DNA of 64,000 nt from Stutzerimonas azotifigens (lineage in GTDB: Bacteria; Pseudomonadota; Gammaproteobacteria; Pseudomonadales; Pseudomonadaceae): positions 124,001-188,000 of the forward strand of contig NZ_JAAMRF010000004.1 in assembly GCF_013522725.1 (NCBI RefSeq). Reading direction: 5' to 3'. Below, in pieces: positions 27,835 to 37,427 of the stretch. A program made the translations under genes and the position numbers. The notes below the pieces were generated by a model. It saw nothing but the letters and a program-made list of their open reading frames with translations, searched no databases and was not told the DNA's origin. The stretch's first letter is position 1. Each line of letters opens with the position of its first letter.

Positions 27835-28758
27835 TTATTTGACCAGCGTCCGCCATTCGGCGTGCGCCGCGGTCTGGCCGGTGACCAGATCGAAATAAGC
27901 CTTCTGCAGCTTCTCGGTGACCGGACCACGGCGTCCGGGCCCGATCAGGCGACCGTCGACTTCGCGGATAGGCGTCACTTCGGCGGCGGTGCCGGTGAAG
28001 AAGGCCTCGTCAGCGATATAGACCTCATCGCGGGTGATGCGCTTTTCGATCACCTTGATGCCAAGCTCTTCGGCCAACGTCAGCACGGTGCCACGGGTGA
28101 TGCCGTTGAGGCAGGCCGTCACTTCAGGGGTGTAGATGACGCCGTCCTTGATGATGAAGATGTTCTCGCCCGAACCCTCGGCCACGTAGCCCTCAGGATC
28201 GAGCATCAGCGCTTCGTCGGCGCCGCCGGAAATCGCTTCCTGCAGGGCCAGCATCGAGTTGATGTAGGCGCCGTTGGACTTGGCGCGGGTCATCGAGATG
28301 TTGACGTGGTGACGGGTGAAGGAGCTGGTGCGGACCTTGATGCCCTGGGTCAGTGCCTCTTCGCCCATGTAGGCGCCCCAGTGCCAGGCGGCGACGATCA
28401 GGTGGACCTTCAGCCCGGTGGCGCGCAGGCCCATGCCTTCGGATCCGTAGAACACCATCGGACGGATGTAGGCGGTTTCCAGATTGTTCTCGCGCACCGC
28501 GGCGCGGGTCGCTTCGTTGACCTCGTCCTTGGTGAACGGGATCTTCATGTTCATGATGTGCGCGGAATCGAACAGCCTGTCGGTATGCGCCTGCAGGCGG
28601 AAGATGGCGGTGCCGTCAGGGGTGTTGTAGGCGCGTACGCCTTCGAAAACGCCCATCCCATAGTGCAGGGTATGGGTCAGTACGTGAGTGGTGGCCTCAC
28701 GCCATTGAACCAGTTCGCCGTCATACCAGATCACGCCATCACGGTCGGACATCGACAT
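27835..28758 (-). CDS. ilvE: Branched-chain amino acid aminotransferase
   Basis: 307 residues. Class IV PLP aminotransferase: GMGVFEGVRAYN near the N-terminus, RAKSNGAYINSML with the PLP lysine (Lys160), and EGSGENIFIIKDG plus FFTGTAAEVTPIREVDG binding the cofactor phosphate and substrate. Last step of Ile, Leu and Val synthesis. AGGAG lies about 10 nt ahead of the first ATG; a second ATG two codons later is a possible start. Sits 51 bp after glnE in the same direction, as in other pseudomonads. Confidence 0.97.
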   Translation of the reverse strand: MSMSDRDGVIWYDGELVQWREATTHVLTHTLHYGMGVFEGVRAYNTPDGTAIFRLQAHTDRLFDSAHIMNMKIPFTKDEVNEATRAAVRENNLETAYIRPMVFYGSEGMGLRATGLKVHLIVAAWHWGAYMGEEALTQGIKVRTSSFTRHHVNISMTRAKSNGAYINSMLALQEAISGGADEALMLDPEGYVAEGSGENIFIIKDGVIYTPEVTACLNGITRGTVLTLAEELGIKVIEKRITRDEVYIADEAFFTGTAAEVTPIREVDGRLIGPGRRGPVTEKLQKAYFDLVTGQTAAHAEWRTLVK

Positions 28759-28809
28759 CGTTGCCAGCTCCTCGAAATTCGCTACGTAGGTTGCAAGGTT
28801 GCGGCGGGG

Positions 28810-31752
28810 CTAGCTGAGCCCCAGCTCGCGCCAGATGCGCATGACCGCCTGGCGTTCTTCACGGAATTGGTCCGCACTCACCTCGCCGGGCAGTTTCTGC
28901 AACGACAGGCGGTGCGCCGCAGCGCGATAGGCCTTGTAGGCCTCCTGCAGCAGACCGACCTCGCCCGCGGGCATCAGCCCGGCCTGCTGGAGGCCATCGA
29001 GGATGCGGATGTTATCGGTGTAGCGCAGCAGCTCGGGGTGCCCATGCGACCACGCCAGAGCCGCGTATTGCACCATAAATTCGATATCCACGATACCACC
29101 GGCATCCTGCTTGAGATCGAAGCTCGCCTGTGGATCGAAGGCGTTGTCGCCCAGTCCGGCCTGGGTTCGCCGTGTCCCGAGGCTATCGCGCATCTTGCCG
29201 CGCATCTCGCTGACTTCGCCACGCAGCCGCGCCAGATCGCGTTCACGACTGAGCACGGCGACGCGAACCCGCTGAAAGTCCGCCGCCAGCCGCGGGCAGC
29301 CCACCAGCACCCGAGCACGAACCAGCGCCTGATGCTCCCAGGTCCAGGCCTCGTCACTCTGGTAGCGTTCGAAGGCTTTCAACGAACTCACCAGCAACCC
29401 GGCGGCGCCGGACGGGCGCAGCCGCATGTCGACTTCGTACAACTGCCCGCTGATGGTCTGCGTGGTCAGTAAATGGATGATCCGCTGGCCCAGTCGGGTG
29501 AAGAACTGCGCCCCGTCGATCGGTTTGGCACCATCGGTCTCGGCATTGGGGTCACCGTCGTGAATGAACACCAGATCCAGATCCGATCCATGCCCCAGCT
29601 CCAGGCCGCCGACCTTGCCGTAACCGACAATCACGAAGGCGGGATCGCAGAGTGAACCATCGCTGCGCGGCGGCTGGCCGTGACGTGCCACCGTATGCCG
29701 CCACGCCAGCGCGAAGACCTGCTCGAGAATGGCCTCGGCCAGCCAGGTAAGGTAATCGCTGACCTTCATCAGAGGCAGAGTCCCGGCGATTTCCGAGGCA
29801 GCCACCCGCAGCCGATGGGCCAGCTTGAAATGCCGCAGCGCCTCCATCTGTTGCTCAAGGTCGTCCTCAGGAATGCGCATCAGCCGCTCGCGCAACTCGG
29901 CGGCGAGCTCCGGCGCCTGCGGCGGGCTGTACAGTCGCCCGGCGTTGAGCAACTCGTCGAGCAGGACCGGGAAACGAGCGATCTGTTCGGCGATCCATGG
30001 ACTGCCCGCACAGAGCTCCAGCAAACGCTGCAAGGCGCCCGGATTCTCCGTCAACAGGACCAGGTAGGCCGAGCGTCGAGCCACGGCCTCGATCAAGGGC
30101 AGCACCCGTTCGAGCACCAGATCGGGATCGTCGTGCTCCACCGTCTGCGCCAGCAGCCTTGGGATGAAGCCGTCCAGGCGCTCACGTCCGAGCCGCTGCA
30201 TGGTGCGTACCTGGCTGCCGCTGCGCAGCGCGCCGAGCCGTTCGCAAGCGGCCTGCGGATTGGAAAACCCCGCCTCGGCCAACTGACGACAGGCGAATTC
30301 TTCGTCCCAATGTTCTTGCCACAGCGGCAACCACTCGAGCCCAGCCAGCGGTTGCCCCTGCCCCGCTTCATCCTCGCCCGGGTCTGCGATCACGTTGGCG
30401 AAATGTCGGGCGACACATTCGCGCCAGAACCGCAGCTGCTGATGGAACGCTTCCCAGCTGTCGAAGCCGAGCATGAAGGCCACCCGCGTCCGGTCCGGCT
30501 CGCCGTCCGGCAGCATCTGCGTCTGGCGATCGCCGATCGCCTGCAAGGCATGCTCGGTATAGCGCAAGAACTCATACCCTTCGCGCAGCTCGACGACCGC
30601 CTCGGCGGGCAGGTAGCCCTGGCTTTCCAGGGTAGCCAGCACCTTCAGCAGCGGGCGCTGCTGCAAGCTCAGGTCGCGGCCGCCGTGGATCAGCTGGAAC
30701 GACTGGGCGATGAATTCGACCTCGCGTATCCCGCCGGCGCCGAGCTTGATGTTCTCGGTCATACCCTTGCGCCGGACTTCCTGCTGGATCAACTGCTTCA
30801 TGCTGCGCATCGCATCGATGGCCGAGAAGTCCAGGTAGCGGCGATAGACGAACGGCCGCAGCATCGCCAGCAACTCGTCACCCGCCCGCTGATCGCCACC
30901 GACCACCCGCGCCTTGATCATCGCGTAGCGCTCCCAGTCGCGCCCCTGATCCTGGTAGTACTGTTCCAGCGCGTTGAAGCTGAGCACCAGCGCACCCGCC
31001 GAGCCATAGGGTCGCAGCCGCATGTCGACGCGAAAGACGAAACCGTCGACGGTGATGGCGTCGAGCGCCTTGATCAGGCGCTGCCCCAGGCGAATGAAGA
31101 ACTGCTGGTTGTCCAGCGAGCGCTTGACCCCTTCTGTCTCGCCGCCTTCGGGGTAACCGAAGATCAGGTCGATGTCGGAAGACAGATTGAGCTCGTGAGC
31201 ACCGAGCTTGCCCATGCCGAGGATGACCATATGCATGGGTGCACCGCTATGACGGCCGACCGGCGTGCCCAACTGCTCGCAATGGCGCGGGTAGATCCAT
31301 TGGTAGGCCAGGTCGATGCATGCATCGGCAAGGTCCGACAGGTCGCGGCAGGTCTCGGACAGCGCCGCCTGCCGCGTCACATCGCGCCAGATGATGCGCA
31401 CCTGTTGATGGTTGCGAAATCGGCGCAGCACCTGGGCCAGGGCGTCTTCATCGCTACACGGTTCCAGCTGCGCAGCCAGGCTCTGGCGCAGCTCACCCTC
31501 CGCCATCGGGCGCTCGAGCAGGCCGCTTTCGGCCAGCTGCAGCAACATTTCACGATCTCGACTAACCTGATCGACGACGAATTCACTGGCAGCGGCAACC
31601 CGTCTGAAGGCATCGTGCCTGTCGGCGGGCCATGCCGCGAATCGGTCCGAGACTTCCGACGGACAGCCCTCGTCAGGGAGGAACAACCCTTCGGCGCGAC
31701 TGACAAAACCCTGAAGCGGGGCCGGTACTGCTACCTGAGAAGGCAGACTCAT
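28810..31752 (-). CDS. glnE: Bifunctional glutamine synthetase adenylyltransferase / adenylyl-removing enzyme
   Basis: 980 residues, the full GlnE size. Two nucleotidyltransferase domains are seen: the N-terminal adenylyl removase with GMGKLGAHELNLSSDIDLIF and the C-terminal adenylyltransferase with GYGKVGGLELGHGSDLDLVF, both with the paired aspartates. Controls glutamine synthetase activity according to PII signalling. GAAGGA precedes the ATG. Divergent from aceE across ~290 bp, a spacer that holds paired palindromes. Confidence 0.97.
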   Translation of the reverse strand: MSLPSQVAVPAPLQGFVSRAEGLFLPDEGCPSEVSDRFAAWPADRHDAFRRVAAASEFVVDQVSRDREMLLQLAESGLLERPMAEGELRQSLAAQLEPCSDEDALAQVLRRFRNHQQVRIIWRDVTRQAALSETCRDLSDLADACIDLAYQWIYPRHCEQLGTPVGRHSGAPMHMVILGMGKLGAHELNLSSDIDLIFGYPEGGETEGVKRSLDNQQFFIRLGQRLIKALDAITVDGFVFRVDMRLRPYGSAGALVLSFNALEQYYQDQGRDWERYAMIKARVVGGDQRAGDELLAMLRPFVYRRYLDFSAIDAMRSMKQLIQQEVRRKGMTENIKLGAGGIREVEFIAQSFQLIHGGRDLSLQQRPLLKVLATLESQGYLPAEAVVELREGYEFLRYTEHALQAIGDRQTQMLPDGEPDRTRVAFMLGFDSWEAFHQQLRFWRECVARHFANVIADPGEDEAGQGQPLAGLEWLPLWQEHWDEEFACRQLAEAGFSNPQAACERLGALRSGSQVRTMQRLGRERLDGFIPRLLAQTVEHDDPDLVLERVLPLIEAVARRSAYLVLLTENPGALQRLLELCAGSPWIAEQIARFPVLLDELLNAGRLYSPPQAPELAAELRERLMRIPEDDLEQQMEALRHFKLAHRLRVAASEIAGTLPLMKVSDYLTWLAEAILEQVFALAWRHTVARHGQPPRSDGSLCDPAFVIVGYGKVGGLELGHGSDLDLVFIHDGDPNAETDGAKPIDGAQFFTRLGQRIIHLLTTQTISGQLYEVDMRLRPSGAAGLLVSSLKAFERYQSDEAWTWEHQALVRARVLVGCPRLAADFQRVRVAVLSRERDLARLRGEVSEMRGKMRDSLGTRRTQAGLGDNAFDPQASFDLKQDAGGIVDIEFMVQYAALAWSHGHPELLRYTDNIRILDGLQQAGLMPAGEVGLLQEAYKAYRAAAHRLSLQKLPGEVSADQFREERQAVMRIWRELGLS

Positions 31753-31866
31753 GAAATTTTTCCTTCAGGCCTTGGACAAGCGCTCAAGGATCAAGCGAAG
31801 CGGCATGGGGCGTGGCTTTGCGGCCTGATCCGGGTGGCTGGAGAAAGGCGCAAAGGACCCCGCAGC

Positions 31867-31881
31867 TGTAGCTTCACTACC
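31867..31881. promoter_or_regulatory. Candidate operator, TGTAG-N5-CTAC, distal copy upstream of aceE
   Basis: TGTAGCTTCACTACC: an inverted repeat of TGTAG/CTAC. It lies 53 bp from a second, more perfect copy, about five helical turns, in the glnE-aceE spacer. Binding protein unknown. Confidence 0.35.
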
Positions 31882-31919
31882 GGTGTTTGTGCCCCGGGGG
31901 CTGAACATGCCGTCCGATT

Positions 31920-31934
31920 TGTAGTAAAACTACA
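31920..31934. promoter_or_regulatory. Candidate operator upstream of aceE, perfect 15-bp palindrome
   Basis: TGTAGTAAAACTACA is a perfect TGTAGT/ACTACA inverted repeat with a 3-nt centre. A CATACT hexamer at 31944-31949 could be a -10 box, which would place the palindrome over the -35 region of a plus-strand promoter for aceE. The GT-N3-AC core resembles sites of GntR/FadR-type regulators such as PdhR, which in E. coli represses aceEF. Assignment is inference. Confidence 0.5.
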
Positions 31935-32042
31935 GAGCCCGGTCATACTCCGGCACTCATCCAAAAAATAACGCGCCCGCTCAAAAAGCGAGCCGCGACG
32001 TAGGCGACCGATTCTGGAAGCCTTTCCGCCCTGGAGCAAGCC

Positions 32043-34688
32043 ATGCAAGACCTTGATCCCGTCGAAACCCAGGAATGGCTGGATGCCCTCGACTCCGTTA
32101 TCGATCGAGAAGGTGAAGACCGAGCCCACTATCTGCTGACCCGGATGGGCGAACTGGCCACCCGTAGCGGTACACCTCTTCCCTACGCAATCACCACGCC
32201 ATACCGCAATACCATCCCGGTTACTCGCGAAGCGCGCATGCCCGGCGACCTTTTCATGGAGCGTCGCATCCGCTCGCTGGTCCGTTGGAACGCCCTGGCG
32301 ATGGTGATGCGCGCCAACCTGAAAGACCCGGACCTGGGTGGACACATTTCCACCTTCGCCTCCAGCGCCACGCTGTACGACATCGGCTTCAACTATTTCT
32401 TCCAGGCCCCGACCGAAGAACACGGCGGAGACCTGATCTACTACCAGGGCCACGCCTCTCCCGGCATCTACGCCCGCGCCTTCCTCGAAGGTCGCCTGAG
32501 CGAAGAGCAAATGCTCAACTTCCGCCAGGAAGTCGATGGCAACGGCCTGTCGAGCTACCCGCATCCGCACCTGATGCCGGACTTCTGGCAGTTCCCGACC
32601 GTCTCCATGGGCCTCGGCCCGATCCAGGCGATCTACCAGGCGCGCTTCATGAAGTACCTGGAGAACCGCGGCTTCATCCCGGCGGGCAAGCAGCGCGTGT
32701 GGTGCTTCATCGGCGACGGCGAATGCGACGAACCGGAAACACTCGGCGCCATCTCCCTGGCCGGTCGTGAGAACCTCGACAACCTGGTATTCGTCATCAA
32801 CTGCAACCTGCAGCGTCTGGACGGCCCGGTTCGCGGCAACAGCAAGATCATCCAGGAGCTGGAAGGCGTGTTCAAAGGCGCCAACTGGAACGTCAACAAG
32901 GTCATCTGGGGTCGCATGTGGGACCCGCTGTTCGCCGAGGACGACGACGGTCGCATGCAGCGCCGCATGGACGAGGCGATCGACGGCGAGTACCAGAACT
33001 ACAAGGCCAAAGACGGCGCTTACGTGCGCAAGCATTTCTTCGGTGCCGATCCGGAGCTGCTCAAGCGCGTCGAGCGTCTCTCCGACGAGGAAGTGTGGAA
33101 GCTCAACCGTGGCGGCCACGACCCGTACAAGGTCTACGCGGCCTACCATCAGGCCGTGAACCACAAAGGTCAGCCGACCGTCATTCTGGCCAAGACCATC
33201 AAGGGTTACGGCACTGGTGCCGGTGAGGCGAAGAACATCGCCCACAACACCAAGAAAGTCGATATCGACAGCCTGAAGAAATTCCGCGACCGCTTCGATA
33301 TCCCGGTCAACGATTCGCAGCTCGAAGAGCTGCCGTTCTTCCGTCCGGCCGAAGACAGCGCGGAGATGAAATACCTGCGCAAGTGCCGCGAGAAACTCGG
33401 CGGCCACCTGCCGCAGCGTCGACCGAAGAGCTTCAGCATCCCGACGCCGCCGCTGGAGACGCTCAAAGCGGTGCTCGACGGTTCGGGCGATCGTGAAATC
33501 TCCACTACCATGGCGTTCGGCCGGATCCTCTCGCAGCTGGTCAAGGACAAGGATCTTGGCAAGCGCATCGTGCCGATCCTGGCCGACGAGGCGCGTACCT
33601 TCGGTATGGAAGGCATGTTCCGCCAGCTGGGCATCTACTCCCCGGTGGGGCAGCTGTACGAGCCGGTCGACCGCGACCAGGTGATGTACTACCGCGAAGA
33701 GCGCGACGGCCAGATCCTCCAGGAAGGCCTCAACGAAGCCGGTGCCTTCTCGTCGTTCATCGCCGCGGGTACCGCCTACAGCAACTACAACCAGCCGATG
33801 CTGCCGGTCTACATCTTCTATTCGATGTTCGGCTTCCAGCGTATCGGCGACCTGGCCTGGGCGGCGGGCGATGCCCAGTCCCGCGGCTTCCTGCTGGGAG
33901 GCACCTCCGGGCGCACGACGCTCAACGGCGAAGGCCTGCAGCACGAGGACGGCCACAGCCACATCCTCGCCAGCACCATCCCGAACTGCCGCAGCTATGA
34001 CCCCACCTACGGCTACGAGCTGGCGGTGATCATGCACCACGGCATGCATCAGATGATGGAGAAGCAGGAAAGCGTCTACTACTACATCACCGTGATGAAC
34101 GAGAACTACCAGCAGCCAGCCATGCCGGCCGGCGTGGAAGACGGCATCATCAAGGGCATGTACCTGCTCGAGGAAGCCAAGGGCGACTTCAAGCACCGTG
34201 TCCAGCTGCTGGGCAGCGGCACCATCCTGCTGGAAGTGCGCGCCGCGGTGGAAATGCTCGCCCAGTTCGGCGTCGGTGCCGATGTGTGGAGCGTCACCAG
34301 CTTCAACGAACTGCGCCGTGACGGCTTGGCCGTCGACCGCTGGAACCGCCTGCACCCGACCGAAGAGCCACGCAAGACCTACGTCGAGCAGTGCCTGGAA
34401 GGCCGCGAAGGTCCGGTGGTCGCCTCTACCGACTACATGAAGCTGTTCGCCGACCAGATCCGCCAGTGGGTTCCGTCCAAGGAATATCAGGTGCTGGGCA
34501 CCGACGGCTATGGTCGCAGCGATACGCGCAAGAAGCTGCGCGACTTCTTCGAAGTCGACCGTCGCTGGGTCACCCTCGCCGCGCTGCAAGCACTCGCCGA
34601 TCGAGGCGCCATCGAACGCAAGGTCGTGGCTGACGCCATCACCCAGTTCGGTATCGACCCCGAGAAGCGCAATCCGCTGGATTGCTGA
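32043..34688 (+). CDS. aceE: Pyruvate dehydrogenase E1 component (homodimeric)
   Basis: 881 residues, the usual size of the alpha2-type E1. GDGECDEPETLGAISLAGRE begins the thiamine diphosphate motif that ends at NCNLQRLDGPVRGN; the N-terminal part HISTFASSATLYDIGFN and C-terminal TDGYGRSDTR are AceE hallmarks. Decarboxylates pyruvate and acetylates the E2 lipoyl groups. GGAG precedes the ATG. aceF starts 29 bp downstream, so they form one operon. Confidence 0.98.
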   Translation: MQDLDPVETQEWLDALDSVIDREGEDRAHYLLTRMGELATRSGTPLPYAITTPYRNTIPVTREARMPGDLFMERRIRSLVRWNALAMVMRANLKDPDLGGHISTFASSATLYDIGFNYFFQAPTEEHGGDLIYYQGHASPGIYARAFLEGRLSEEQMLNFRQEVDGNGLSSYPHPHLMPDFWQFPTVSMGLGPIQAIYQARFMKYLENRGFIPAGKQRVWCFIGDGECDEPETLGAISLAGRENLDNLVFVINCNLQRLDGPVRGNSKIIQELEGVFKGANWNVNKVIWGRMWDPLFAEDDDGRMQRRMDEAIDGEYQNYKAKDGAYVRKHFFGADPELLKRVERLSDEEVWKLNRGGHDPYKVYAAYHQAVNHKGQPTVILAKTIKGYGTGAGEAKNIAHNTKKVDIDSLKKFRDRFDIPVNDSQLEELPFFRPAEDSAEMKYLRKCREKLGGHLPQRRPKSFSIPTPPLETLKAVLDGSGDREISTTMAFGRILSQLVKDKDLGKRIVPILADEARTFGMEGMFRQLGIYSPVGQLYEPVDRDQVMYYREERDGQILQEGLNEAGAFSSFIAAGTAYSNYNQPMLPVYIFYSMFGFQRIGDLAWAAGDAQSRGFLLGGTSGRTTLNGEGLQHEDGHSHILASTIPNCRSYDPTYGYELAVIMHHGMHQMMEKQESVYYYITVMNENYQQPAMPAGVEDGIIKGMYLLEEAKGDFKHRVQLLGSGTILLEVRAAVEMLAQFGVGADVWSVTSFNELRRDGLAVDRWNRLHPTEEPRKTYVEQCLEGREGPVVASTDYMKLFADQIRQWVPSKEYQVLGTDGYGRSDTRKKLRDFFEVDRRWVTLAALQALADRGAIERKVVADAITQFGIDPEKRNPLDC

Positions 34689-34717
34689 TTGCCGCGAGCG
34701 AACAGGAGAACATTATT

Positions 34718-36724
34718 GTGAGTGAAACCATTCGCGTACCCGATATCGGCAGTGGCGAAGGCGAGGTCATCGAGCTGATGGTCAAGGTCGGCGACACCGT
34801 CGAGGCCGAGCAGAGCCTGCTGACCCTGGAGTCGGACAAGGCCAGCATGGAGATTCCCGCGCCCAAGGCCGGGAAGATCACGGCACTGCACATCAAGCTG
34901 GGCGATAGCCTGAAGACCGGCGATCTGCTGCTGGACATGGAAAGCGCCGACGGCGAGGCGAGCGAGAGCAAGCCCGAAGCCGCCGAGCCTGCCGGAGCCG
35001 CCACCGGCGGGCCGGCAGACGAAGCCGAAGCCCCGACTCCGCCAGGCGACGACGATGCGTCCGCCTCGGCCGAGGAAGGCGAGTCCCAGGAGATCAAGGT
35101 TCCCGACATCGGCTCGTCCGGCAAGGCGAGCGTGATCGAAATCTCGGTCAAGCCCGGCGACACCATTGCCGCCGAGCAATCGCTGATCACCCTCGAGTCC
35201 GATAAGGCGAGCATGGAGATCCCCTCTCCCGCTGCCGGTGTGGTAGAGAGCCTCTCGGTCAAGGTTGGCGACGAAGTCGGCACCGGCGATTTGATTCTCG
35301 TACTCAAAGGCGCCGTCCAGGCCAAGCCGAAGCAGGCGGCCAGCGCACCGGCCGCCAACAAGACCCAGAGCAAGGAACAGCCCGAGCAAGCTGCCGCCGA
35401 ACAGCCGGCAGGCGACAGCACGGAAGAAATCCGGATTCCGGACATCGGCTCCAGCGGCACCGCCAATGTCATCGAGGTTATGGTCAAGGCAGGCGACAAG
35501 GTCGAAGCCGACCAGTCGCTGATCACCCTCGAGTCCGATAAGGCGAGCATGGAAATCCCGGCCCCCAAGGCCGGCACCGTCGAAAGCGTGTCGATCAAGG
35601 TAGGTGACGAAGCCAAGACCGGTGATCTGATCCTGACCCTGAAGGTCGCTGGCGCCGCAACGCCTGCCAAGGCTGCGGCCAAGGCAGACGACAAGGCCCC
35701 GGCCGCAGCGCCCCAGCAGTCGGTCGCACCGAACAAGCAGGGCGTGCCGGAAGCCAAGGCATCGGCTGCGCCAGCCCCCGCTGCGACTCCGAGCGCAGAC
35801 GGCAAGAAGATCCATGCAGGCCCGGCGGTTCGCATGCTGGCCCGTGAGTTCGGCGTCGAGCTGAGCCAGGTCAACGGCAGCGGCCCGAAAGGCCGGATCC
35901 TCAAGGAAGACGTGCAGAGCTACGTCAAGGCCATGATGCAACAGGCCAAGAGCGCACCGGCAGCCGCTGCAGGCGCCAGTGGCGGCGCGGGCATCCCGCC
36001 GATCCCGACCGTGGACTTCAGCAAGTTCGGCGAAGTCGAAGAAGTCGCCATGACCCGCCTGATGCAGGTGGGCGCGGCGAACCTGCATCGTAGCTGGCTC
36101 AACGTGCCCCACGTGACCCAATTCGATCAGGCCGACATCACTGAGCTCGAGGCCTTCCGCGTCGCTCAGAAAGCCGTGGCGGAAAAGGCTGGCGTCAAGC
36201 TGACCGTACTACCGCTGCTGCTCAAGGCTTGCGCGCACCTGCTCAAGGAGCTGCCGGACTTCAACAGCTCGCTGGCACCAAGCGGCAAAGCGATTATCCG
36301 CAAGAAGTATGTCCACCTGGGCTTTGCGGTCGATACGCCCGATGGCCTGCTGGTACCGGTGATCAAGAACGTCGACCAGAAGAGCCTGCTGCAGTTGGCC
36401 GCCGAAGCCGCCGAACTGGCCGAGAAAGCACGTACCAAGAAGCTTTCTCCGGATGCCATGCAGGGTGCCTGCTTCACCATCTCCAGCCTTGGGCATATCG
36501 GCGGTACCGGCTTCACGCCGATCGTCAATGCGCCGGAAGTGGCGATCCTCGGTGTCAGCAAGGCGACCATGCAGCCGGTCTGGGATGGCAAGGCCTTCCA
36601 GCCCAAGCTGATGCTGCCGCTGTCGCTGTCCTACGATCACCGCGTGATCAACGGCGCCGCGGCGGCACGCTTCACCAAGCGCCTTGGCGAGCTGCTGGCG
36701 GATATACGCACGATGCTGCTGTGA
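34718..36724 (+). CDS. aceF: Pyruvate dehydrogenase E2, dihydrolipoyl acetyltransferase with three lipoyl domains
   Basis: 668 residues from a GTG at 34718 with AGGAG upstream; the frame is open from 34682 but that part lacks family sequence. Three lipoyl domains, each with the ESDKAS lipoylation motif: Lys41, Lys163 and Lys275, separated by Ala/Pro/Glu-rich linkers. Then the peripheral subunit-binding domain (GPAVRMLAREFGVELSQVNG) and the catalytic core ending in SYDHRVINGAAAARF with His641. P. aeruginosa AceF has two lipoyl domains by my recollection, whereas Azotobacter and E. coli have three. Domains 2 and 3 share a 38-bp identical stretch. Confidence 0.97.
   Translation: MSETIRVPDIGSGEGEVIELMVKVGDTVEAEQSLLTLESDKASMEIPAPKAGKITALHIKLGDSLKTGDLLLDMESADGEASESKPEAAEPAGAATGGPADEAEAPTPPGDDDASASAEEGESQEIKVPDIGSSGKASVIEISVKPGDTIAAEQSLITLESDKASMEIPSPAAGVVESLSVKVGDEVGTGDLILVLKGAVQAKPKQAASAPAANKTQSKEQPEQAAAEQPAGDSTEEIRIPDIGSSGTANVIEVMVKAGDKVEADQSLITLESDKASMEIPAPKAGTVESVSIKVGDEAKTGDLILTLKVAGAATPAKAAAKADDKAPAAAPQQSVAPNKQGVPEAKASAAPAPAATPSADGKKIHAGPAVRMLAREFGVELSQVNGSGPKGRILKEDVQSYVKAMMQQAKSAPAAAAGASGGAGIPPIPTVDFSKFGEVEEVAMTRLMQVGAANLHRSWLNVPHVTQFDQADITELEAFRVAQKAVAEKAGVKLTVLPLLLKACAHLLKELPDFNSSLAPSGKAIIRKKYVHLGFAVDTPDGLLVPVIKNVDQKSLLQLAAEAAELAEKARTKKLSPDAMQGACFTISSLGHIGGTGFTPIVNAPEVAILGVSKATMQPVWDGKAFQPKLMLPLSLSYDHRVINGAAAARFTKRLGELLADIRTMLL
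35180..35217 (+). repeat. 38-bp direct repeat inside aceF, copy 1 (lipoyl domain 2)
   Basis: From TCGCTGATCACC to AGCATGGA, identical to 35516-35553, 336 bp apart (112 codons, one lipoyl domain plus linker). It covers the lipoylated lysine motif. Confidence 0.9.
35516..35553 (+). repeat. 38-bp direct repeat inside aceF, copy 2 (lipoyl domain 3)
   Basis: Second copy of the stretch at 35180-35217. The equivalent part of lipoyl domain 1 is clearly diverged in codons, so domains 2 and 3 were duplicated or homogenised more recently. Confidence 0.9.
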
Positions 36725-36742
36725 GTTGAATTAGCGTCACTT

Positions 36743-36770
36743 GCCCCGCCAACTGGCGGGGCTTTTTTTT
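36743..36770 (+). terminator. Intrinsic terminator after aceF
   Basis: GCCCCGCC, loop AACT, GGCGGGGC, then eight T. Lies 19 bp after the aceF stop. Confidence 0.93.
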
Positions 36771-36823
36771 GCGCGAAATGGACTTAACGGAGAGCACCGC
36801 GCCGTGACGGCGAAGCGCAGGGC

Positions 36824-37351
36824 TTAGCCCTTTTGCAGATTACGAATCAGGAACGACAGCGCCTTGGCCAGCTGCTCGGCTCCCTTGGGATCGCGCAGCA
36901 GCGTCAGCATTGGGCTGCCATCGGCGGGACTGCCGACCACGCAGACCAGCCCTTGGGCAGGGCATTGATATTGCAGATAAGGATCGACACCGTAGACCGA
37001 CAGCGTACGATTGCTGACCGCGACCGTTCCGTTCTGGTGGCGGATTTCCTCGCGGATACGCAGCTCTCCCGGCGCGCTGGCGCTCAGCTGGTAGTTCAGG
37101 TCGTGAGGATCGGGCTGACCGACCTGGTAAGCCGCCCGCAGCGCATAAGTCTTGAGCAGGTCATTGCTGTGCGCGAACAGGGCATCGCGCTCGTTATCGG
37201 TGAGGTACAGGCCCTTGATTTCGGCCAGGTACCGCGCCGGCTCGTCGGAGCCTAAAGAGCCTTGGTTCTGGGCCGAAACAATGGGAGCACATGCACAGAA
37301 AAGCGGGATGAGCAGTAACTTGGAGAGCTGGCTTGTCAGTCCTCTTCGCAT
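36824..37351 (-). CDS. Secreted protein of unknown function
   Basis: 175 residues. A signal peptide is clear (LSKLLLIPLFCACAPIVSA, cleavage likely after VSA|Q). The mature part has no recognised domain; two cysteines sit in QYQCPAQGLVCVVG and could form a disulfide. AAGGGTG lies 5 nt before the ATG. Divergent from the c-di-GMP phosphodiesterase gene with only 76 bp between, so they share a promoter region. I do not recall a counterpart at this place in P. aeruginosa. Confidence 0.78.
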   Translation of the reverse strand: MRRGLTSQLSKLLLIPLFCACAPIVSAQNQGSLGSDEPARYLAEIKGLYLTDNERDALFAHSNDLLKTYALRAAYQVGQPDPHDLNYQLSASAPGELRIREEIRHQNGTVAVSNRTLSVYGVDPYLQYQCPAQGLVCVVGSPADGSPMLTLLRDPKGAEQLAKALSFLIRNLQKG

Positions 37352-37427
37352 GATGCACCCTTGCTAAGGTTTAATATTATTGGGCCATCAGCCCGATACG
37401 GTCAGCATACTGGAAGCGATCCGTTCG

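Noticed and set aside
29680..31971. 763-codon open frame opposite glnE
   Set aside because: Antisense shadow of glnE caused by GC bias; no family motifs.
31791..34589. 932-codon open frame on the minus strand opposite aceE
   Set aside because: It mirrors aceE codon for codon; long antisense frames are expected in GC-rich genes. No ribosome site and composition unlike a protein.
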